From positions 1 through 64,000 of the forward strand of contig JAFRIG010000053.1 in NCBI GenBank assembly GCA_017432895.1: a DNA stretch of 64,000 nt, given 5' to 3'. The stretch's first letter is position 1; every line of letters begins with the position of its first letter. The notes beneath the pieces were generated by a model. The model was not told where the DNA came from and searched no databases. It was given only the letters and a program-made list of their open reading frames with translations. Origin of the DNA: Erysipelotrichaceae bacterium. GTDB taxonomy: Bacteria > Bacillota_I > Bacilli_A > Erysipelotrichales > Erysipelotrichaceae. The position numbers and the translations under genes were made by a program. Shown here piece by piece: positions 44,103-55,966 of this stretch.

Positions 44103-44108
44103 ATTATA
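44103..44108 (-). promoter_or_regulatory. Probable -10 box of the mal importer operon
   Basis: TATAAT on the minus strand about 63 nt before the malK start. The -35 is weak and the region is very A/T rich. No clear CcpA site or MalR-type operator was seen, so regulation is unresolved. Confidence 0.45.
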
Positions 44109-44147
44109 TTACTTTTTTTTCACACAGAAAACACATAATTAATATTA

Positions 44148-45236
44148 TTACTTCAAAAAATTGACCAGGATATGATTGAGGATTTCGAGATTATTTACAG
44201 AGATCCTGTCCTGTGCAATTTTAAAACTGTTTAAATCAGCTGATATGATCTCCTCATATCTTTCTAAAAAATCAGTCTGATACCTCTGATTGAATTCATT
44301 GATATCAAGGCCGTATATGGTTCTTAGTGACATCATTATGTGTTCAAATTCTTCATCTTCCTTGCTCAGAATGATATCCTCGTCTGTGTTTGAATAAGAA
44401 GATATATACTTTTCAATTGATGATGTATTTGTATATCTATGATTTCCGATCTTTGATGAAGCTCCGGCTGAAACACCTAAAAAGTCCTCATATTCCCAGT
44501 ATCCCAGATTATGTTTTGATTGAAAATCATTTCTGCAGTAATTTGATACTTCGTAATGGATATAGCCATTTTCGGTAAGCTTTTTCTCGATCAGTTCATA
44601 CATATCCGCTTCGATATCTTCATCTAAACTTCTTATGCCTTTTTTTCCGAAAACGGAATTCTCTTCGATCGTCAATGAATACAAAGAGATATGCGGTACG
44701 TCAAGTTCCAGGATATCATCGATGGTTTTATTCAAAATATCCATATCCTGGCCAGGCAAGGAATACATCAGATCGACGGAAATATTGTTAAAATCGTTAT
44801 TCTTAAGCAGTTCAATCTTTTCTTTAACTTCATTAAAACTGTGTCTGCGACCCAAATATTTAAGAATTTCATCGTTTGAACTCTGAACACCCATCGATAT
44901 CCGATTGATGCCATATTCTTTAAATAAAGATATTTTATCTTCACTTAGTGATTCGGGATTTACTTCGATCGTGTATTCGATAACATTATTCGCAAAAGGT
45001 TTTATCAGCTTTAAAAGTTTTTCAAGCTGAATATAAGACAAAACGGTGGGCGTACCCCCACCGATGTAGATCGTTTCATATTGATCGTGACACTTATCCT
45101 CTATCTCTTTTTGTAACCTTTTCAGCCATCTGTTTGCAAGCTTTTCATCGTAGACGCGGTGACAGAAATCACAGTAATAACAGATGGATGCACAAAACGG
45201 CACATGGAGATAGAGGTGTTTAATTCTTGTCGTCAT
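44148..45236 (-). CDS. hemW: HemW-like radical SAM protein (heme chaperone family)
   Basis: About 362 residues from [15 protein letters not shown]; this start lies inside lepA by 17 nt and replaces a longer frame with a non-family N-terminus. The radical SAM motif is [11 protein letters not shown], followed by [27 protein letters not shown] and [11 protein letters not shown]. Formerly annotated as oxygen-independent coproporphyrinogen oxidase; HemW of other bacteria binds and hands on heme. The lepA-hemW order is conserved in Bacillota. Confidence 0.92.
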   Translation of the reverse strand: MTTRIKHLYLHVPFCASICYYCDFCHRVYDEKLANRWLKRLQKEIEDKCHDQYETIYIGGGTPTVLSYIQLEKLLKLIKPFANNVIEYTIEVNPESLSEDKISLFKEYGINRISMGVQSSNDEILKYLGRRHSFNEVKEKIELLKNNDFNNISVDLMYSLPGQDMDILNKTIDDILELDVPHISLYSLTIEENSVFGKKGIRSLDEDIEADMYELIEKKLTENGYIHYEVSNYCRNDFQSKHNLGYWEYEDFLGVSAGASSKIGNHRYTNTSSIEKYISSYSNTDEDIILSKEDEEFEHIMMSLRTIYGLDINEFNQRYQTDFLERYEEIISADLNSFKIAQDRISVNNLEILNHILVNFLK

Positions 45237-47037
45237 CCAAAGCCAGTACAGCCATGAAAGCTTCCTGCGGTATTTCGACACTGCCGACCGCTTTCATGCG
45301 CTTCTTGCCCTCTTTCTGCTTCTCTAAGAGCTTTTTCTTACGGGAGATATCGCCGCCATAGCACTTGGCCAAAACATCCTTGCGTAAGGATTTGATATTG
45401 GTCCTGGCCAGAACTTTATTACCGATAGCCGCCTGAATGGGGATCTCAAACTGCTGCTTGGGCAGGATCTCCTTTAGTTTGACCGTGATCGCCTGACCTC
45501 TTTTATACGCAAAATCACGATGGACGATGATACTCAGGGCATCGATAACTTCGCCATTGATCAGGATATCCATTTTAACCAGATTTGAACGGCGATAGCC
45601 GATCAGCTCATAGTCCAAAGAGGCATAACCCCTGGAAACCGATTTTAATCTGTCAAAGTATTCAAAAATGATCTCGCTTAAAGGCATCTCATAGACCAGC
45701 TGATTGCGATTGTCATCGATATAGATCATATCTTTATAGACACCTCTTTTATCCTGTGACAGCTGCATGATCGGCCCGATATATTCATTAGGTACCATGA
45801 TCGAAGCTTCCACATAAGGCTCTTCGATATAATCGATGACATTAAGTTCCGGCATTAAAGAGGGATTGTCGATATATTTGACGCTGCCATCGGTCAAAGT
45901 GACCTTATAGATGACCGAAGGAGCCGTAGCGATCAGATTGAGATTGTATTCTCTTTCCAGTCTTTCCTGCACAACTTCCATATGAAGCAGACCCAAAAAG
46001 CCCAAACGGAAACCAAAACCTAAAGCTTTGGATGATTCGGCCTCAAAAGTAAGGCTAGAATCGTTCAACTGCAATTTCTCCAAAGCGTCTCTTAGATCGT
46101 TATATTTATTGTTATCGGTAGGATACATGCCGCAATAGACCATCGGATTCATCTTGCGATAACCGGGCAAAGCCTTTTCACAAGGCCGGTTGTTTAAAGT
46201 TATCGTATCGCCGATATGGATGTCCTGTATCGATTTGATCGAAGCGCAAAGATATCCGACTTCCCCGGCCGCTAAAGAATCCCTTTTGATCTCATTAGGT
46301 GTTTTGACGCCGACTTCGGTAACTTCATAGACCGTATCCGCCTGCATGAATCTGATCTGATCACCGACCTTCACCCGACCGTCTCTGACACAGATGAAAA
46401 CCACGACACCGCGATAGGAATCATAATAGGAATCAAAGACCAGAGCCTTTAATGGTTCATTTTCATCACCACTGGGAGCCGGCAGATATTTGACGATGCC
46501 TTCAAGGACATCTTCAACATTTAGTCCCGTCTTAGCCGAGATACAGGGGGCATTTGAACAGTCCAGGCCGATGATATCTTCGATCTCCTTCTTGGTCCTT
46601 TCGATATCAGCCGAAGGCAGATCGATCTTGTTTATGACCGGTAAGATCTCCAGATCGTTATCCAAAGCCAGATAGGTGTTGGCCAAAGTCTGAGCTTCAA
46701 TGCCCTGTGAGGCATCGACGACCAGGATGGCTCCATCACAAGCCGCTAAAGAACGTGATACTTCATAAGTGAAGTCGACATGACCCGGTGTATCGATCAA
46801 ATGAAAGATATATTCCTGGCCATCTTTCGCTTTATAGGAAAGCTGCACGACATTGAGTTTGATCGTGATGCCCCTTTCCCTTTCCAGTTCCAGAGAATCC
46901 AGGATCTGGTCCTGCATCTCCCTTTTGGATACCGTATCGGTCAATTCCAAAATGCGGTCGGCTAAAGTCGACTTGCCATGGTCGATATGGGCGATGATGG
47001 AAAAATTGCGGATATTCCTCTTATTCAAGTTTGCCAC
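45220..47037 (-). CDS. lepA: Elongation factor 4 (LepA)
   Basis: A 605-residue ribosome-associated GTPase. G motifs: [39 protein letters not shown]. The C-terminal LepA-specific domain ends with [25 protein letters not shown]. It acts on stalled or assembling ribosomes. Its start overlaps the fmt end by 17 nt, and its own end overlaps hemW, giving a tightly coupled fmt-lepA-hemW unit. Confidence 0.97.
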   Translation of the reverse strand: MANLNKRNIRNFSIIAHIDHGKSTLADRILELTDTVSKREMQDQILDSLELERERGITIKLNVVQLSYKAKDGQEYIFHLIDTPGHVDFTYEVSRSLAACDGAILVVDASQGIEAQTLANTYLALDNDLEILPVINKIDLPSADIERTKKEIEDIIGLDCSNAPCISAKTGLNVEDVLEGIVKYLPAPSGDENEPLKALVFDSYYDSYRGVVVFICVRDGRVKVGDQIRFMQADTVYEVTEVGVKTPNEIKRDSLAAGEVGYLCASIKSIQDIHIGDTITLNNRPCEKALPGYRKMNPMVYCGMYPTDNNKYNDLRDALEKLQLNDSSLTFEAESSKALGFGFRLGFLGLLHMEVVQERLEREYNLNLIATAPSVIYKVTLTDGSVKYIDNPSLMPELNVIDYIEEPYVEASIMVPNEYIGPIMQLSQDKRGVYKDMIYIDDNRNQLVYEMPLSEIIFEYFDRLKSVSRGYASLDYELIGYRRSNLVKMDILINGEVIDALSIIVHRDFAYKRGQAITVKLKEILPKQQFEIPIQAAIGNKVLARTNIKSLRKDVLAKCYGGDISRKKKLLEKQKEGKKRMKAVGSVEIPQEAFMAVLALDDDKN

Positions 47038-47959
47038 CTTTCAGGTTTCGGCCTGCGCCATTGAAAAATGAACGGGCATCCATCGAATTCTTGCCTTCCG
47101 GCTTGATCTGATAGACTTTGATAAAACCATCTCTGCAGTCCAGACGCAGATAGTCTTTTTCCAGACCTTTAAAGATACCGGGATCACAATCCTCGGCCTG
47201 TTCAAAAAAGACCTTTTCCATTTTATATTTTTTGCCATTCATAATGAAATAAGCACCGGGATTATCTAAAAGTCCTCTGATGTGATCGTAGACCTTTCTG
47301 GTCTCATCATCAAACAAAACATGTTCGATCTCTTTATCCAGATTGTAGGCGTAGGTCGCTTCCTCTTCGTTTTGCGGTGTGCTTGACACTTCGCCCACAA
47401 AGATTTTCGGTAATAATTCCAGAAGCATTTCCAAAGCCAGATCGGACAGTTTGGCAAACATCGTCGCGTTGCTGTCATCGATCATGATGGGAATGGCTCT
47501 AGACATCAGTAATTCCCCGGCATCCATCTTCTTAGCCATGTATTGAATGGAAATACCCGTATAGTCTTCGCCATTGATGATAGCCCGCTGTATCGGCGCC
47601 CCACCCCGATATTTGGGGAGTAAAGAGCCATGGGCATTGATACATCTGTATTTGGGATAATCAAGGATCTTAGAAGGAATGAATTGGCCGTAGGCGGCCG
47701 TGATGATCAGATCCGGTTCATATTTCAAAACATCTTCATATTCATCTTTGATCTTAACCGGTGTCAAAACATCGATCCCAAGTTCCAAGGCGGTTTTTTT
47801 GACATCCGAAGGCTTTAGTTCACGTTTGCGTCCGACTTCCTTGTCGGGCTGGGTAACGACCGCTGCGATGTTGTAACCGGCTTCAAAAAGGCCTTTCAGA
47901 ATATTGGAGGCAAAGGCCGGCGTACCCATGAAAACGATCTTTTCGGCAAATTTACTCAT
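47021..47959 (-). CDS. fmt: Methionyl-tRNA formyltransferase
   Basis: 312 residues. It formylates initiator Met-tRNA using 10-formyl-THF. The N-terminal domain has [15 protein letters not shown] and the active-site region [25 protein letters not shown]. The substrate loop and C-terminal OB-type domain follow. In Bacillus fmt lies in the priA-def-fmt-rsmB cluster; here it has moved to lepA-hemW and def is not in the window. A TATAAT box (47969-47974) lies 9 nt before the ATG, so the leader is at most a few bases. Confidence 0.95.
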   Translation of the reverse strand: MSKFAEKIVFMGTPAFASNILKGLFEAGYNIAAVVTQPDKEVGRKRELKPSDVKKTALELGIDVLTPVKIKDEYEDVLKYEPDLIITAAYGQFIPSKILDYPKYRCINAHGSLLPKYRGGAPIQRAIINGEDYTGISIQYMAKKMDAGELLMSRAIPIMIDDSNATMFAKLSDLALEMLLELLPKIFVGEVSSTPQNEEEATYAYNLDKEIEHVLFDDETRKVYDHIRGLLDNPGAYFIMNGKKYKMEKVFFEQAEDCDPGIFKGLEKDYLRLDCRDGFIKVYQIKPEGKNSMDARSFFNGAGRNLKGGKLE

Positions 47960-47983
47960 AACATTAATATTATACTGTATTTA

Positions 47984-48012
47984 TTGCATTTTCCAGGTGA
48001 TTTGCTTATAAT
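47984..48012 (+). promoter_or_regulatory. Promoter of rpsT
   Basis: TTGCAT (47984-47989), 17-nt spacer, TATAAT (48007-48012), followed by the ribosome site AAGGAGGAT before the ATG at 48047. Confidence 0.85.
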
Positions 48013-48046
48013 AAGAAAGCGTAAAAAATCAAAGTAAGGAGGATAT

Positions 48047-48310
48047 ATGGCAAATATTAAGTCTCAAAAGAAGAGAGCACTGACCAACGCCAAGGCTAAC
48101 AGAAAGAACAGTTCTGAAAAGTCCCAGCTCAAGACGGCGATGAAAAAAGTCAACGCTGCCGTTGCAGCCAACGACAAAGAAGCTGCTGTCAAAGCTTTCA
48201 ACCAGGCCAACGCTCTTCTGGATAAAGCCGCTACCAGCCGTTTAAAACATAAAAACTATGTTGCCAGACAAAAAGCTCGTTTAGCAAAAGCTGTCGCCAA
48301 CTTAGGTTAA
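48047..48310 (+). CDS. rpsT: 30S ribosomal protein S20
   Basis: An 87-residue, Lys/Ala-rich helical protein that binds 16S rRNA early in assembly. The start MANIKSQKKRALTNAKANRKNSS and the end ATSRLKHKNYVARQKARLAK are characteristic. Single-gene unit with its own promoter and terminator, divergent from fmt. Confidence 0.96.
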   Translation: MANIKSQKKRALTNAKANRKNSSEKSQLKTAMKKVNAAVAANDKEAAVKAFNQANALLDKAATSRLKHKNYVARQKARLAKAVANLG

Positions 48311-48323
48311 TCATCAAAAAATC

Positions 48324-48345
48324 AGCATCGCAAGATGCTTTTTTT
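48324..48345 (+). terminator. Terminator of rpsT
   Basis: AGCATC, loop GCAA, GATGCT followed by seven Ts, about 14 nt after the stop. Confidence 0.92.
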
Positions 48346-48353
48346 ATGCCTTT

Positions 48354-48382
48354 ACAAAAAGAAAAGCGGACAATTGTCCGCT
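48354..48382 (-). terminator. Terminator of glgP
   Basis: On the minus strand AGCGGAC-AATT-GTCCGCT, then TTTTCTTTTT. It overlaps the glgP stop codon. Confidence 0.9.
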
Positions 48383-50807
48383 AGATCTTTTCGATATGCC
48401 AGATGTCGTTGGCGTACTCTTCGATCGTGCGATCGGATGAGAAGTAAGCCGACTTGGCAATGTTGATCAGACACTTCTTAGCCCATTCATGTTTGTCTTC
48501 CAGCAGCTCATAGACTTTTTCATGAGCCTTGCAATAGGCATCGAAATCGGCCAAGACCATATATTCGTCGTTGCGCCATCTGAATTCTTCGATGATCTCT
48601 TTGAAATCATCAGGTTTATTGCTCCAGGTACCGTCAGAGAATGAATCAATTATCCTCTTTAACAGCGGATTGTTCTGATAGAAGCTGTAGGCATCATAGC
48701 CGTCTCTCTTGGCGTGTTTGACTTCATCTTCCGTCATACCGAAGATGACGCAATTGTCTTTGCCTACCAGGTCCAGGATCTCGACATTGGCGCCATCCAA
48801 AGTACCAAGGGTCAAAGTACCGTTCATCATGAACTTCATATTGCCTGTACCGGAAGCTTCCTTGCCGGCGGTCGAGATCTGTTCCGAGATATCGGAAGCA
48901 GCCATCAGTTTTTCGGATACGGTCACTCTGTAATTCGGAATAAAGACAACGTTGATGAACTTGTTGACCTGCGGGTCGTTGTTGACCTTTTCGGCAACAC
49001 AGTTGATCAGCTTGATGACCTTCTTGGCGAACTTGTAGGCACTGGCGGCCTTGGCTCCAAACAGGAAAGTCGTCTTAGGCATCGTGAAATCGGGATCGTC
49101 CTTGATCTTATAGTACAAAGAGATGACATACATGATGTCCATCAGCTGTCGCTTGTAGGCGTGAAGACGCTTAGCGATGGAATCGAAGATCGAATCGGGA
49201 TCGATATCGATATCATGATTCTTCTTGACCCAGTCGGCCAGCTGCTGCTTCTTGATGGACTTGACCGCCAGGAATTCCTCCTGCAGCTGTCGGTTATCGA
49301 CATGGTCCATCAGATCGGCGATCTTCGTAAAATCGTGACGGAATTCCGGACCGATGTATTTTTCGATCAGCGAAGTAAGTTCCGGATTGGCATAGAAAAG
49401 CCAGCGTCTTGGCGTGATGCCGTTGGTCTTGTTGTTGAACTTGTAAGGATAGATATCATAGAAATCCCTGAAGGTATCGTTTCTGATGATGTTGGAATGG
49501 ATCTTGGCCACACCATTAACTGAGAAGGAACCGACGATCGAAAGGTATGCCATACGCACATTGCCTTCATGAATGATACAGACCGAATCAATGAAATTGT
49601 GCTTCTTGCCCATCGCGATCAGTTCCCGCTTGAATTGCGAATCGATCTCTTCGATGATCAGATAGATACGTGGCAAAAGCTTTCTGATATAATCGACCGG
49701 CCATTTTTCCAATGCTTCCTGCATGACCGTGTGATTGGTATAGGCAAAAGTATGGGTGACTATCTCCCAGGCCTTGGCCCAGGGGATGTGATAGGAATCC
49801 ATCAGGATCCTCATCAGTTCCGGGATCGCTAAAGCCGGATGGGTATCATTCAACTGAATGACGACTTTATCGGCGAAGTTATCCAGAGTGCCATAGATCT
49901 TAAGATGGTCGTTGATAATGGATTGCAAGCCGGCAGCCACGAAGAAATATTCCTGCTTGATACGCAGATACTTGCCCTCTTCGGTCGTATCATCCGGATA
50001 CAGGTTCAGACAGATGTCTTCCACATCGGAAAGATACTTGCGATAGTCTCTTCCTGCCGGTAAATCATCGGAAGGTTCGGCGTTCCACATACGTAATGTA
50101 TTGGCGATGGAATTGCCCGAACCGATGATAGGCATATCATAAGGAACCGCCAGAACATGTTCCGTGTCTTTGCGATGGAACTCCAGTTCCCCATTGGCAT
50201 CTCGAGTGATATCGACATAGCCGTAGAAACGCACATCGACCGTCTTATCGGCTTTTCTGACTTCCCAGGGGTTCTCGATCCTGAGCCACTGGTCAGGAAC
50301 TTCGACCTGTTCGTTGTTTTCGATCAGCTGTTTGAACAGACCGTTCTTGTATCTGATCGTATTGCCTGAACCCGGGTATTGCAAAGTCGCCAGTGAATCC
50401 AGGAAACAGGCTGCCAGACGGCCTAAACCGCCGTTACCTAATCCGGCATCAGTCTCGATGTCTTCGATATCGTTGATATCGATATTCAGATCCGCCAGAC
50501 CTTCTTTGACCACGTCATAGATGCCCAAAGACATCAGGTTGTTTCGCATCATTCTGCCGAGCAGAAATTCCAGCGAAAAATAATAGATCTGTTTCTTGTG
50601 ATTGGATCTGACGGAGTATTTGGTCTCCCGCCAGTCTTCCAGCATGTAGGTCTTGACCATTTCCGACAAGACCACATACTTTTCTATCATGCCTGTCTCA
50701 GAAAGGTCTTTTCCGTAATGGATATGGGCGAAATAATCGAAGTATTCAATGAAACTTTCCTTATTCTGAAACGCCTCGTTACGGTAGTTTTTAAATCTAG
50801 TAGTCAT
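48381..50807 (-). CDS. glgP: Glycogen/maltodextrin phosphorylase
   Basis: An 808-residue GT35 enzyme that phosphorolyses alpha-1,4-glucans to glucose 1-phosphate. It shows YFSLEFLLGRMMRNNL, GLGNGGLGRLAACFLDS, NDTHPALAIPELMR, NGITPRRWL and the PLP-lysine block KEASGTGNMKFMMNGTLTLGTLDGANVEI. GAGGT precedes the ATG. No other glycogen gene is adjacent; together with malQ and the importer it fits maltodextrin breakdown. A TATAAT lies just upstream, inside the end of trmK. Confidence 0.96.
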   Translation of the reverse strand: MTTRFKNYRNEAFQNKESFIEYFDYFAHIHYGKDLSETGMIEKYVVLSEMVKTYMLEDWRETKYSVRSNHKKQIYYFSLEFLLGRMMRNNLMSLGIYDVVKEGLADLNIDINDIEDIETDAGLGNGGLGRLAACFLDSLATLQYPGSGNTIRYKNGLFKQLIENNEQVEVPDQWLRIENPWEVRKADKTVDVRFYGYVDITRDANGELEFHRKDTEHVLAVPYDMPIIGSGNSIANTLRMWNAEPSDDLPAGRDYRKYLSDVEDICLNLYPDDTTEEGKYLRIKQEYFFVAAGLQSIINDHLKIYGTLDNFADKVVIQLNDTHPALAIPELMRILMDSYHIPWAKAWEIVTHTFAYTNHTVMQEALEKWPVDYIRKLLPRIYLIIEEIDSQFKRELIAMGKKHNFIDSVCIIHEGNVRMAYLSIVGSFSVNGVAKIHSNIIRNDTFRDFYDIYPYKFNNKTNGITPRRWLFYANPELTSLIEKYIGPEFRHDFTKIADLMDHVDNRQLQEEFLAVKSIKKQQLADWVKKNHDIDIDPDSIFDSIAKRLHAYKRQLMDIMYVISLYYKIKDDPDFTMPKTTFLFGAKAASAYKFAKKVIKLINCVAEKVNNDPQVNKFINVVFIPNYRVTVSEKLMAASDISEQISTAGKEASGTGNMKFMMNGTLTLGTLDGANVEILDLVGKDNCVIFGMTEDEVKHAKRDGYDAYSFYQNNPLLKRIIDSFSDGTWSNKPDDFKEIIEEFRWRNDEYMVLADFDAYCKAHEKVYELLEDKHEWAKKCLINIAKSAYFSSDRTIEEYANDIWHIEKI

Positions 50808-50830
50808 ATAAATAACCTCACAGCCATCAA

Positions 50831-51469
50831 TTATACAATAATCTTTTCGATTTCTTTGATTTTTTCTTCATATTCGGCTTTCTTAGCCCTTTTATTGATG
50901 ATTTTCAGCTTCTCCAGCTGATCTTCAAGATAGGCAAGAAAGACTTCATCCCTTCTTTGAAGCAAGATCGGACCGTATTTGATCTCCATTTCCGAGTAAG
51001 GCTCATGCAGATCGGCCGAAAATCTGATCACCTGATAGTAGAAATCGTCATATACCACCTTCTCGTCTTCGATCGTATACATTTGTTCACTTATGTATCT
51101 TCTTAAAAGATCCACATCGGTATTGGATTGTACGAGAAAATACTGATATCTTTCCACTTCACAGCTATCCAGAATGTGTTTTATCGTATGATAGCCCATC
51201 CCGGCGATCACAACGATGTCCACATCATCTTCCGCCTTGGCCAGCCCATCAGAAAAGACAGGAATGACCTTGCCTTCAAGTCCTCTTTTATGAACAGTTT
51301 CGATGACATTGTTTAAAGGACCTTCAGCGATCTCTCCGGCATAGACCTTGTCGCAAATGCCGTTTTCCACTAAAAAAGAAGGCAGTAAAGCGTGGTCGGA
51401 GCCCACGTCAAATACCACCTTTTTGCGCTCTATCATCATGGCTATCTGTAAGAGTCGAGCGGAGATCAT
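50831..51469 (-). CDS. trmK: tRNA adenine(22)-N1 methyltransferase TrmK
   Basis: A 212-residue class I methyltransferase. The AdoMet site is VVFDVGSDHALLPSFLVENG, and VDIVVIAGMGYHTIKHIL is the family-typical block with the conserved Gly-Met. It overlaps the rpoD stop as TAATG, and rpoD-trmK adjacency is common in Bacillota. The Nif3/YqfO gene that often follows is missing; glgP takes that place. Confidence 0.9.
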   Translation of the reverse strand: MISARLLQIAMMIERKKVVFDVGSDHALLPSFLVENGICDKVYAGEIAEGPLNNVIETVHKRGLEGKVIPVFSDGLAKAEDDVDIVVIAGMGYHTIKHILDSCEVERYQYFLVQSNTDVDLLRRYISEQMYTIEDEKVVYDDFYYQVIRFSADLHEPYSEMEIKYGPILLQRRDEVFLAYLEDQLEKLKIINKRAKKAEYEEKIKEIEKIIV

Positions 51470-52851
51470 TATTTCCTGTCTTCCAAAAACTCCTTCAGAC
51501 GCTTGCTCTTGGTTGGATTCTTCAGTTTACGTAAAGCTTTGGCCTCGATCTGTCTGATCCTTTCACGGGTGACATCGAATTCCTTACCCACTTCTTCCAA
51601 AGTTCTGGTCCTTCCATCTTCCAGACCAAAACGCAGACGGATGACCTTCTCTTCTCTGTCAGTCAAAGTCGACAGGATCAGATCGATCTCATCCTTTAAA
51701 AGTTCATTGTTGGCATACTGGTCGGGAGACAAGGCATCCTTGTCTTCGATGAAATCGCCTAAATGCGAATCATCTTCTTCACCAATCGGCGTCTCCAAAG
51801 ATACCGGATCCAAAGCGATCTTCTGGATCTCTCTGACCTTTTCCGCCGTCATGCCCATGCCCATCTTTTCAGCGATCTCTTCCGCCGAAGGATCACGGCC
51901 CAGTTCCTGGACCAGCTGACGCTGAATCCTGGTCATCTTATTGATGGTCTCGACCATGTGGACCGGAATACGGATGGTCCTGGCCTGATCGGCGATGGCT
52001 CTGGTGATGGCCTGTCTGATCCACCAGGTCGCATAAGTCGAGAACTTGAAACCTTTGGTGTAGTCGAACTTGTCGACTGCCTTGATCAGACCCATATTTC
52101 CTTCCTGGATGAGATCCAGGAACAGCATGCCTCTGCCGGTATATTTCTTGGCGATAGCTACGACCAGACGCAGGTTGGCACTGATCAGTTCGTTCTTGGC
52201 ATCCAAACCATCCTGAACAAGTCTAGGATCATCGGGATTTGACAGACCGTTTTCGATCCTCTTGGCGATCAGCACTTCTTCTTCCGCCTTCAACAAAGGA
52301 ACTCTGCCGATCTCCTTGAGATACATTTTGACCGGATCGTTGACCTTGGTATAGGTCGAAGCCTGTTCGTAGTTGATGACGATATTCTTCTCGGAATCCA
52401 TTTCCTCTTCTTCGTCATCGTTTTCACTAGCCAGATAATCGTCGTCATCCATATCCTCTTGGGAATCGGATTCGTCGATCAGATCGATATTGACGCTGTT
52501 TAACCAGTCATAGAAAAGATCGATCTCATCATCAGTCATCTCAAAACGATCCAGAGCGTTGACCACATCGGACTGGACGATGTCGACACCCTGTTTATTC
52601 AATTCGACCAGATCGTTTTTAAGATCTTCGATATCGTTGTATTTCTTCTTCAGACCAAGAGATGACTTCTTGACCTTCTTGGCCGCTCTGATGGCCTTGC
52701 CGTCTGAGCCGATGACTTCCTTGATGCTTTCGGTATTTTCTTTGGCAACTTGATCTTCACTCTGTTTCTTAGTGGACTTGCGGGAAGTCTTCTTGACAGA
52801 TTCGTTTTCGTTTTCCAAAAGTTCCGTATTTTCTTTTGCCTTTTTTGCCAT
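51469..52851 (-). CDS. rpoD: Primary sigma factor RpoD/SigA
   Basis: About 460 residues. A charged N-terminus with Asp/Glu-rich stretches ([22 protein letters not shown]) precedes region 1.2 ([17 protein letters not shown]), region 2 ([36 protein letters not shown], then [19 protein letters not shown]), region 3 ([13 protein letters not shown]) and region 4.2 ([27 protein letters not shown]). It directs RNA polymerase to the promoters described here. The ATG at 52851 overlaps the dnaG stop as TGATG; a GTG one codon earlier is possible. Confidence 0.97.
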   Translation of the reverse strand: MAKKAKENTELLENENESVKKTSRKSTKKQSEDQVAKENTESIKEVIGSDGKAIRAAKKVKKSSLGLKKKYNDIEDLKNDLVELNKQGVDIVQSDVVNALDRFEMTDDEIDLFYDWLNSVNIDLIDESDSQEDMDDDDYLASENDDEEEEMDSEKNIVINYEQASTYTKVNDPVKMYLKEIGRVPLLKAEEEVLIAKRIENGLSNPDDPRLVQDGLDAKNELISANLRLVVAIAKKYTGRGMLFLDLIQEGNMGLIKAVDKFDYTKGFKFSTYATWWIRQAITRAIADQARTIRIPVHMVETINKMTRIQRQLVQELGRDPSAEEIAEKMGMGMTAEKVREIQKIALDPVSLETPIGEEDDSHLGDFIEDKDALSPDQYANNELLKDEIDLILSTLTDREEKVIRLRFGLEDGRTRTLEEVGKEFDVTRERIRQIEAKALRKLKNPTKSKRLKEFLEDRK

Positions 52852-54581
52852 CACTTACCCCCTAATTCTCTGATCAGTTTCTCGTATTCACGCAGATATT
52901 CATTGGCCTGCTCGGGATCGACGGTCGAGATCTTCGAGATCTTGTTTTTGAGATCGTCCATCTTGCGGTACTTTATCTCCAGTTTGACCTTATCGATAGC
53001 TCCGATCAGACTTTTTTCATCATATTCATCCGGCAATGTCTCCAGTAACGCCAGTGAAGTGATCAAGTCTTTGATCGCCGCATCTTCACTTTCATCGTAG
53101 ATCCTGGAAAGCGAACACTTGTCATGTTTGCGGTAATCATCGATTATCAGCATTGCCAGCTTCTGATCATTCTCATCCAATAAACAGCCAAGCTGTCTTT
53201 GATAGATGTCCAAAGCCTTCTTGGACAAAGCGATCTGAGAAATGATCAGATATTCGGCTTTGGTCAGTCCATCTATCGAAAAACTGACATCGGCCGTCTT
53301 TCTATTATAACCTATTTTAGTATCGTTTGAAGCGGCTCTTTTACGAATTTTGGTCAATTCATAGAGCTCATTGAAATAATTCTCTCTATCATATTCATCA
53401 GGCAACTTTTCGATCAGTGAAGACATGACGATCGTCATCTTTTTGCGGTCATCATAATTCTCCAGATTGTACTGTTTGCGATAGAACTTGAAGGCATAAT
53501 CGATGAAGCTGATCTGTTTGGCTTCCAGGTCTCTTAAGGCATTCTTACCGTACTGATTGATGATCTCATCCGGATCGAGTTGAGTATCATTGTCGACGAC
53601 ATAAACTTCCATGCCTTTATTCAACAAAAGCTCACCGATCTTCAGATTAGCCGCCTGTCCGGCTCTATCGCCGTCATATGATAAGACAACTTTACGATTT
53701 AAGGATCTTAAAAGTTCCAGCTGATTGGCTGTACAGGCCGTACCTAAAGTTGCCACCACATTCTCCTTGCCGGCTCGATAGTAAGCGATGACGTCCATAA
53801 CACCCTCACAGACTAAGACATAGCCTGCCTTGCGGCTGGCCCCGAAAGCCCGGTGATAATTATAGAGATGATCGCCTTTGGTGTAGATGATGTTGTCGGC
53901 AGAATTGATGTATTTTGATGAGGAAAAACCTTTGTAGTCTCTGGCCGTAAAAGCGATGGGATTGCCATCCTTGTCGTGGATCGGAAAGATGACGCGGTTA
54001 TAAAAGACATCAGCCATTCCGCTTTCCAGCATGCGGCAGACCCCGGCTTTGATCATATCCTCGTCTTTGAAATTGTGATTTTTAAGATATTCGTAGATCT
54101 TGTTTCCTTCCGGATCAAGGCCAACATTGAAATATTCGATGACTTCCTTTTCCATTCCCCTGTCATTTAAATAGGTCATGGCCTCTTCACCCAGCTTTGA
54201 AGCACTGAGCAGGTAATTGCAATATGAGATCATCGTACCTAAAAGATCATAATAAGGCTGAAAGCGGGAAACTTTTTTGACCGGCTGATCGATTTCAATA
54301 GGTTTTCCGATCAAGGCTGCCACTTCGGCTACCGCTTCCGGGAAAGAGATCTTCTTATAGTTGGAAACGAAGCTGAAGACATTGCCGCCATTGCCGCAGA
54401 CGAAACACTTGTAGATCTGCTTATCCTGCGAAATGGAAAGCGAGGGATCGTGGTCATCATGAAAAGGACAAAGTGCGGAATAGCCCTTGCCCTTTTTGAT
54501 CAGTGGGATGTAGTGCCCTATCACCATGGCGATATCGGCGCTGTTTCTTATATCATTGATTACTTCTTCGGTAAGTCTCAT
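52851..54581 (-). CDS. dnaG: DNA primase DnaG
   Basis: 576 residues. Zinc domain CPFHDDHDP...[19 protein letters not shown] with [15 protein letters not shown] and [11 protein letters not shown]; then the helicase-interacting C-terminal region. It makes RNA primers at the replication fork. It starts at the end of glyS (TAATG overlap), giving the glyS-dnaG-rpoD-trmK order (macromolecular synthesis operon). Confidence 0.96.
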   Translation of the reverse strand: MRLTEEVINDIRNSADIAMVIGHYIPLIKKGKGYSALCPFHDDHDPSLSISQDKQIYKCFVCGNGGNVFSFVSNYKKISFPEAVAEVAALIGKPIEIDQPVKKVSRFQPYYDLLGTMISYCNYLLSASKLGEEAMTYLNDRGMEKEVIEYFNVGLDPEGNKIYEYLKNHNFKDEDMIKAGVCRMLESGMADVFYNRVIFPIHDKDGNPIAFTARDYKGFSSSKYINSADNIIYTKGDHLYNYHRAFGASRKAGYVLVCEGVMDVIAYYRAGKENVVATLGTACTANQLELLRSLNRKVVLSYDGDRAGQAANLKIGELLLNKGMEVYVVDNDTQLDPDEIINQYGKNALRDLEAKQISFIDYAFKFYRKQYNLENYDDRKKMTIVMSSLIEKLPDEYDRENYFNELYELTKIRKRAASNDTKIGYNRKTADVSFSIDGLTKAEYLIISQIALSKKALDIYQRQLGCLLDENDQKLAMLIIDDYRKHDKCSLSRIYDESEDAAIKDLITSLALLETLPDEYDEKSLIGAIDKVKLEIKYRKMDDLKNKISKISTVDPEQANEYLREYEKLIRELGGK

Positions 54582-55957
54582 TAAAATTCGATACGTTGTT
54601 TGATATAGTCTTTTAATTCAGCGATCTTTACGCGGCTTTGTTCCATGCTGTCGCGATCTCTGACTGTCACACAGCCGTCATTTTCCGAATCAAAATCATA
54701 GGTGATGCAGAAAGGTGTGCCGATCGCATCGTTTCTTCTGTAACGCTTGCCGATCGAACCAGCTTCATCGTATTCGCAATGAAATTCCTTGGCTAAATCA
54801 TTGAACAAGGCCGTAGCCGGTTCAGACAACTTCTTGGAAAGCGGACAGATGCAGGCTTTGACCGGAGCCAATGCCGGATGCAGATGCATAACGATCCTTT
54901 CATCGTTATCTCCGACCTTCTCCTTGTCATAAGCATCGCAGCAGACCATCAAAAACAGTCTTTCCACGCCGACTGACGGTTCGACGCAATACGGGATATA
55001 CTTCTCATTGGTCTCCGGATCAAGATAGTTGAGTTCCTTGCCGGAGTATTGGGAATGCTGCTTGAGGTCGTAGTCAGTACGATCCGCAATGCCCCAGACC
55101 TCGCCCCAGTCGGTAAACGGGAAGGCATATTCGATATCGCTAGTGCCTTTGGAATAGAAAGACAGCTCTTCAGGATCATGAGCTCTGATCCTCAGTTTTT
55201 CTTCATTGATACCTAACTTCTTGACAAAGCTGTAGCAGTAATCGACCCAGTATTTATACCAGTCCAGATCCGTGCCTGGCTTGCAGAAGAATTCCAGTTC
55301 CATCTGTTCAAATTCTCTGATCCGGAAGATGAAGTTGCCCGGCGTGATCTCATTACGGAAAGATTTGCCGATTTGGCCGATGCCAAACGGGATCTTCTTC
55401 CTGGAAGTTCTGGCGACATTGTTGAAGTTGACGAAGATACCTTGAGCCGTTTCAGGTCTGAGATATACTACCGATTTGGCGTCTTCCAAGGTACCAATGA
55501 AAGTCTTAAACATCAGATTGAAGGGTCGGGCGTTAGTGAAGTTGTGCTTGCCGCAGACCGGACAGACGACATTGTTGTCTTCGATCATCTTATCCATCTC
55601 TTCCGGAGTCTTGCCTTCAGCGGAAAGTCCGGTCGCTTCCGCGATCAGATTGTCGGCTCTGAAACGGCTCTTGCACTCCTTGCAATCGACCATCGAATCC
55701 GAGAAGCCCTTTAAATGTCCCGAAGCTTCCCAGGTCCTGGTATTCATCAGGATGGCTGAATCGATACCGACGTTGTATGGCGATCTTTCAATGAATTCCC
55801 GCCACCAGAGATCCTTGATATTCTTCTTGAGCCAGGAACCCAGGATACCGAAATCCCAGGAATTGGAAAGGCCGCCGTAGATCTCGGAACCCTGATAGAC
55901 GAAGCCCGAGCTCTTTAAATGTGAAACTATTTCTTCAAAACTGTATTTATTTTCCAT
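54581..55957 (-). CDS. glyS: Glycyl-tRNA synthetase, single-chain dimeric type
   Basis: 458 residues, class II. It shows [65 protein letters not shown] and PSVGVERLF; the C-terminal anticodon-binding domain is complete. This is the eukaryote/archaea-like alpha2 form rather than the alpha2beta2 GlyQ/GlyS form. It starts 9 nt after the FAD oxidoreductase stop, which suggests cotranscription. Confidence 0.96.
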   Translation of the reverse strand: MENKYSFEEIVSHLKSSGFVYQGSEIYGGLSNSWDFGILGSWLKKNIKDLWWREFIERSPYNVGIDSAILMNTRTWEASGHLKGFSDSMVDCKECKSRFRADNLIAEATGLSAEGKTPEEMDKMIEDNNVVCPVCGKHNFTNARPFNLMFKTFIGTLEDAKSVVYLRPETAQGIFVNFNNVARTSRKKIPFGIGQIGKSFRNEITPGNFIFRIREFEQMELEFFCKPGTDLDWYKYWVDYCYSFVKKLGINEEKLRIRAHDPEELSFYSKGTSDIEYAFPFTDWGEVWGIADRTDYDLKQHSQYSGKELNYLDPETNEKYIPYCVEPSVGVERLFLMVCCDAYDKEKVGDNDERIVMHLHPALAPVKACICPLSKKLSEPATALFNDLAKEFHCEYDEAGSIGKRYRRNDAIGTPFCITYDFDSENDGCVTVRDRDSMEQSRVKIAELKDYIKQRIEF

Positions 55958-55966
55958 GATCCACCT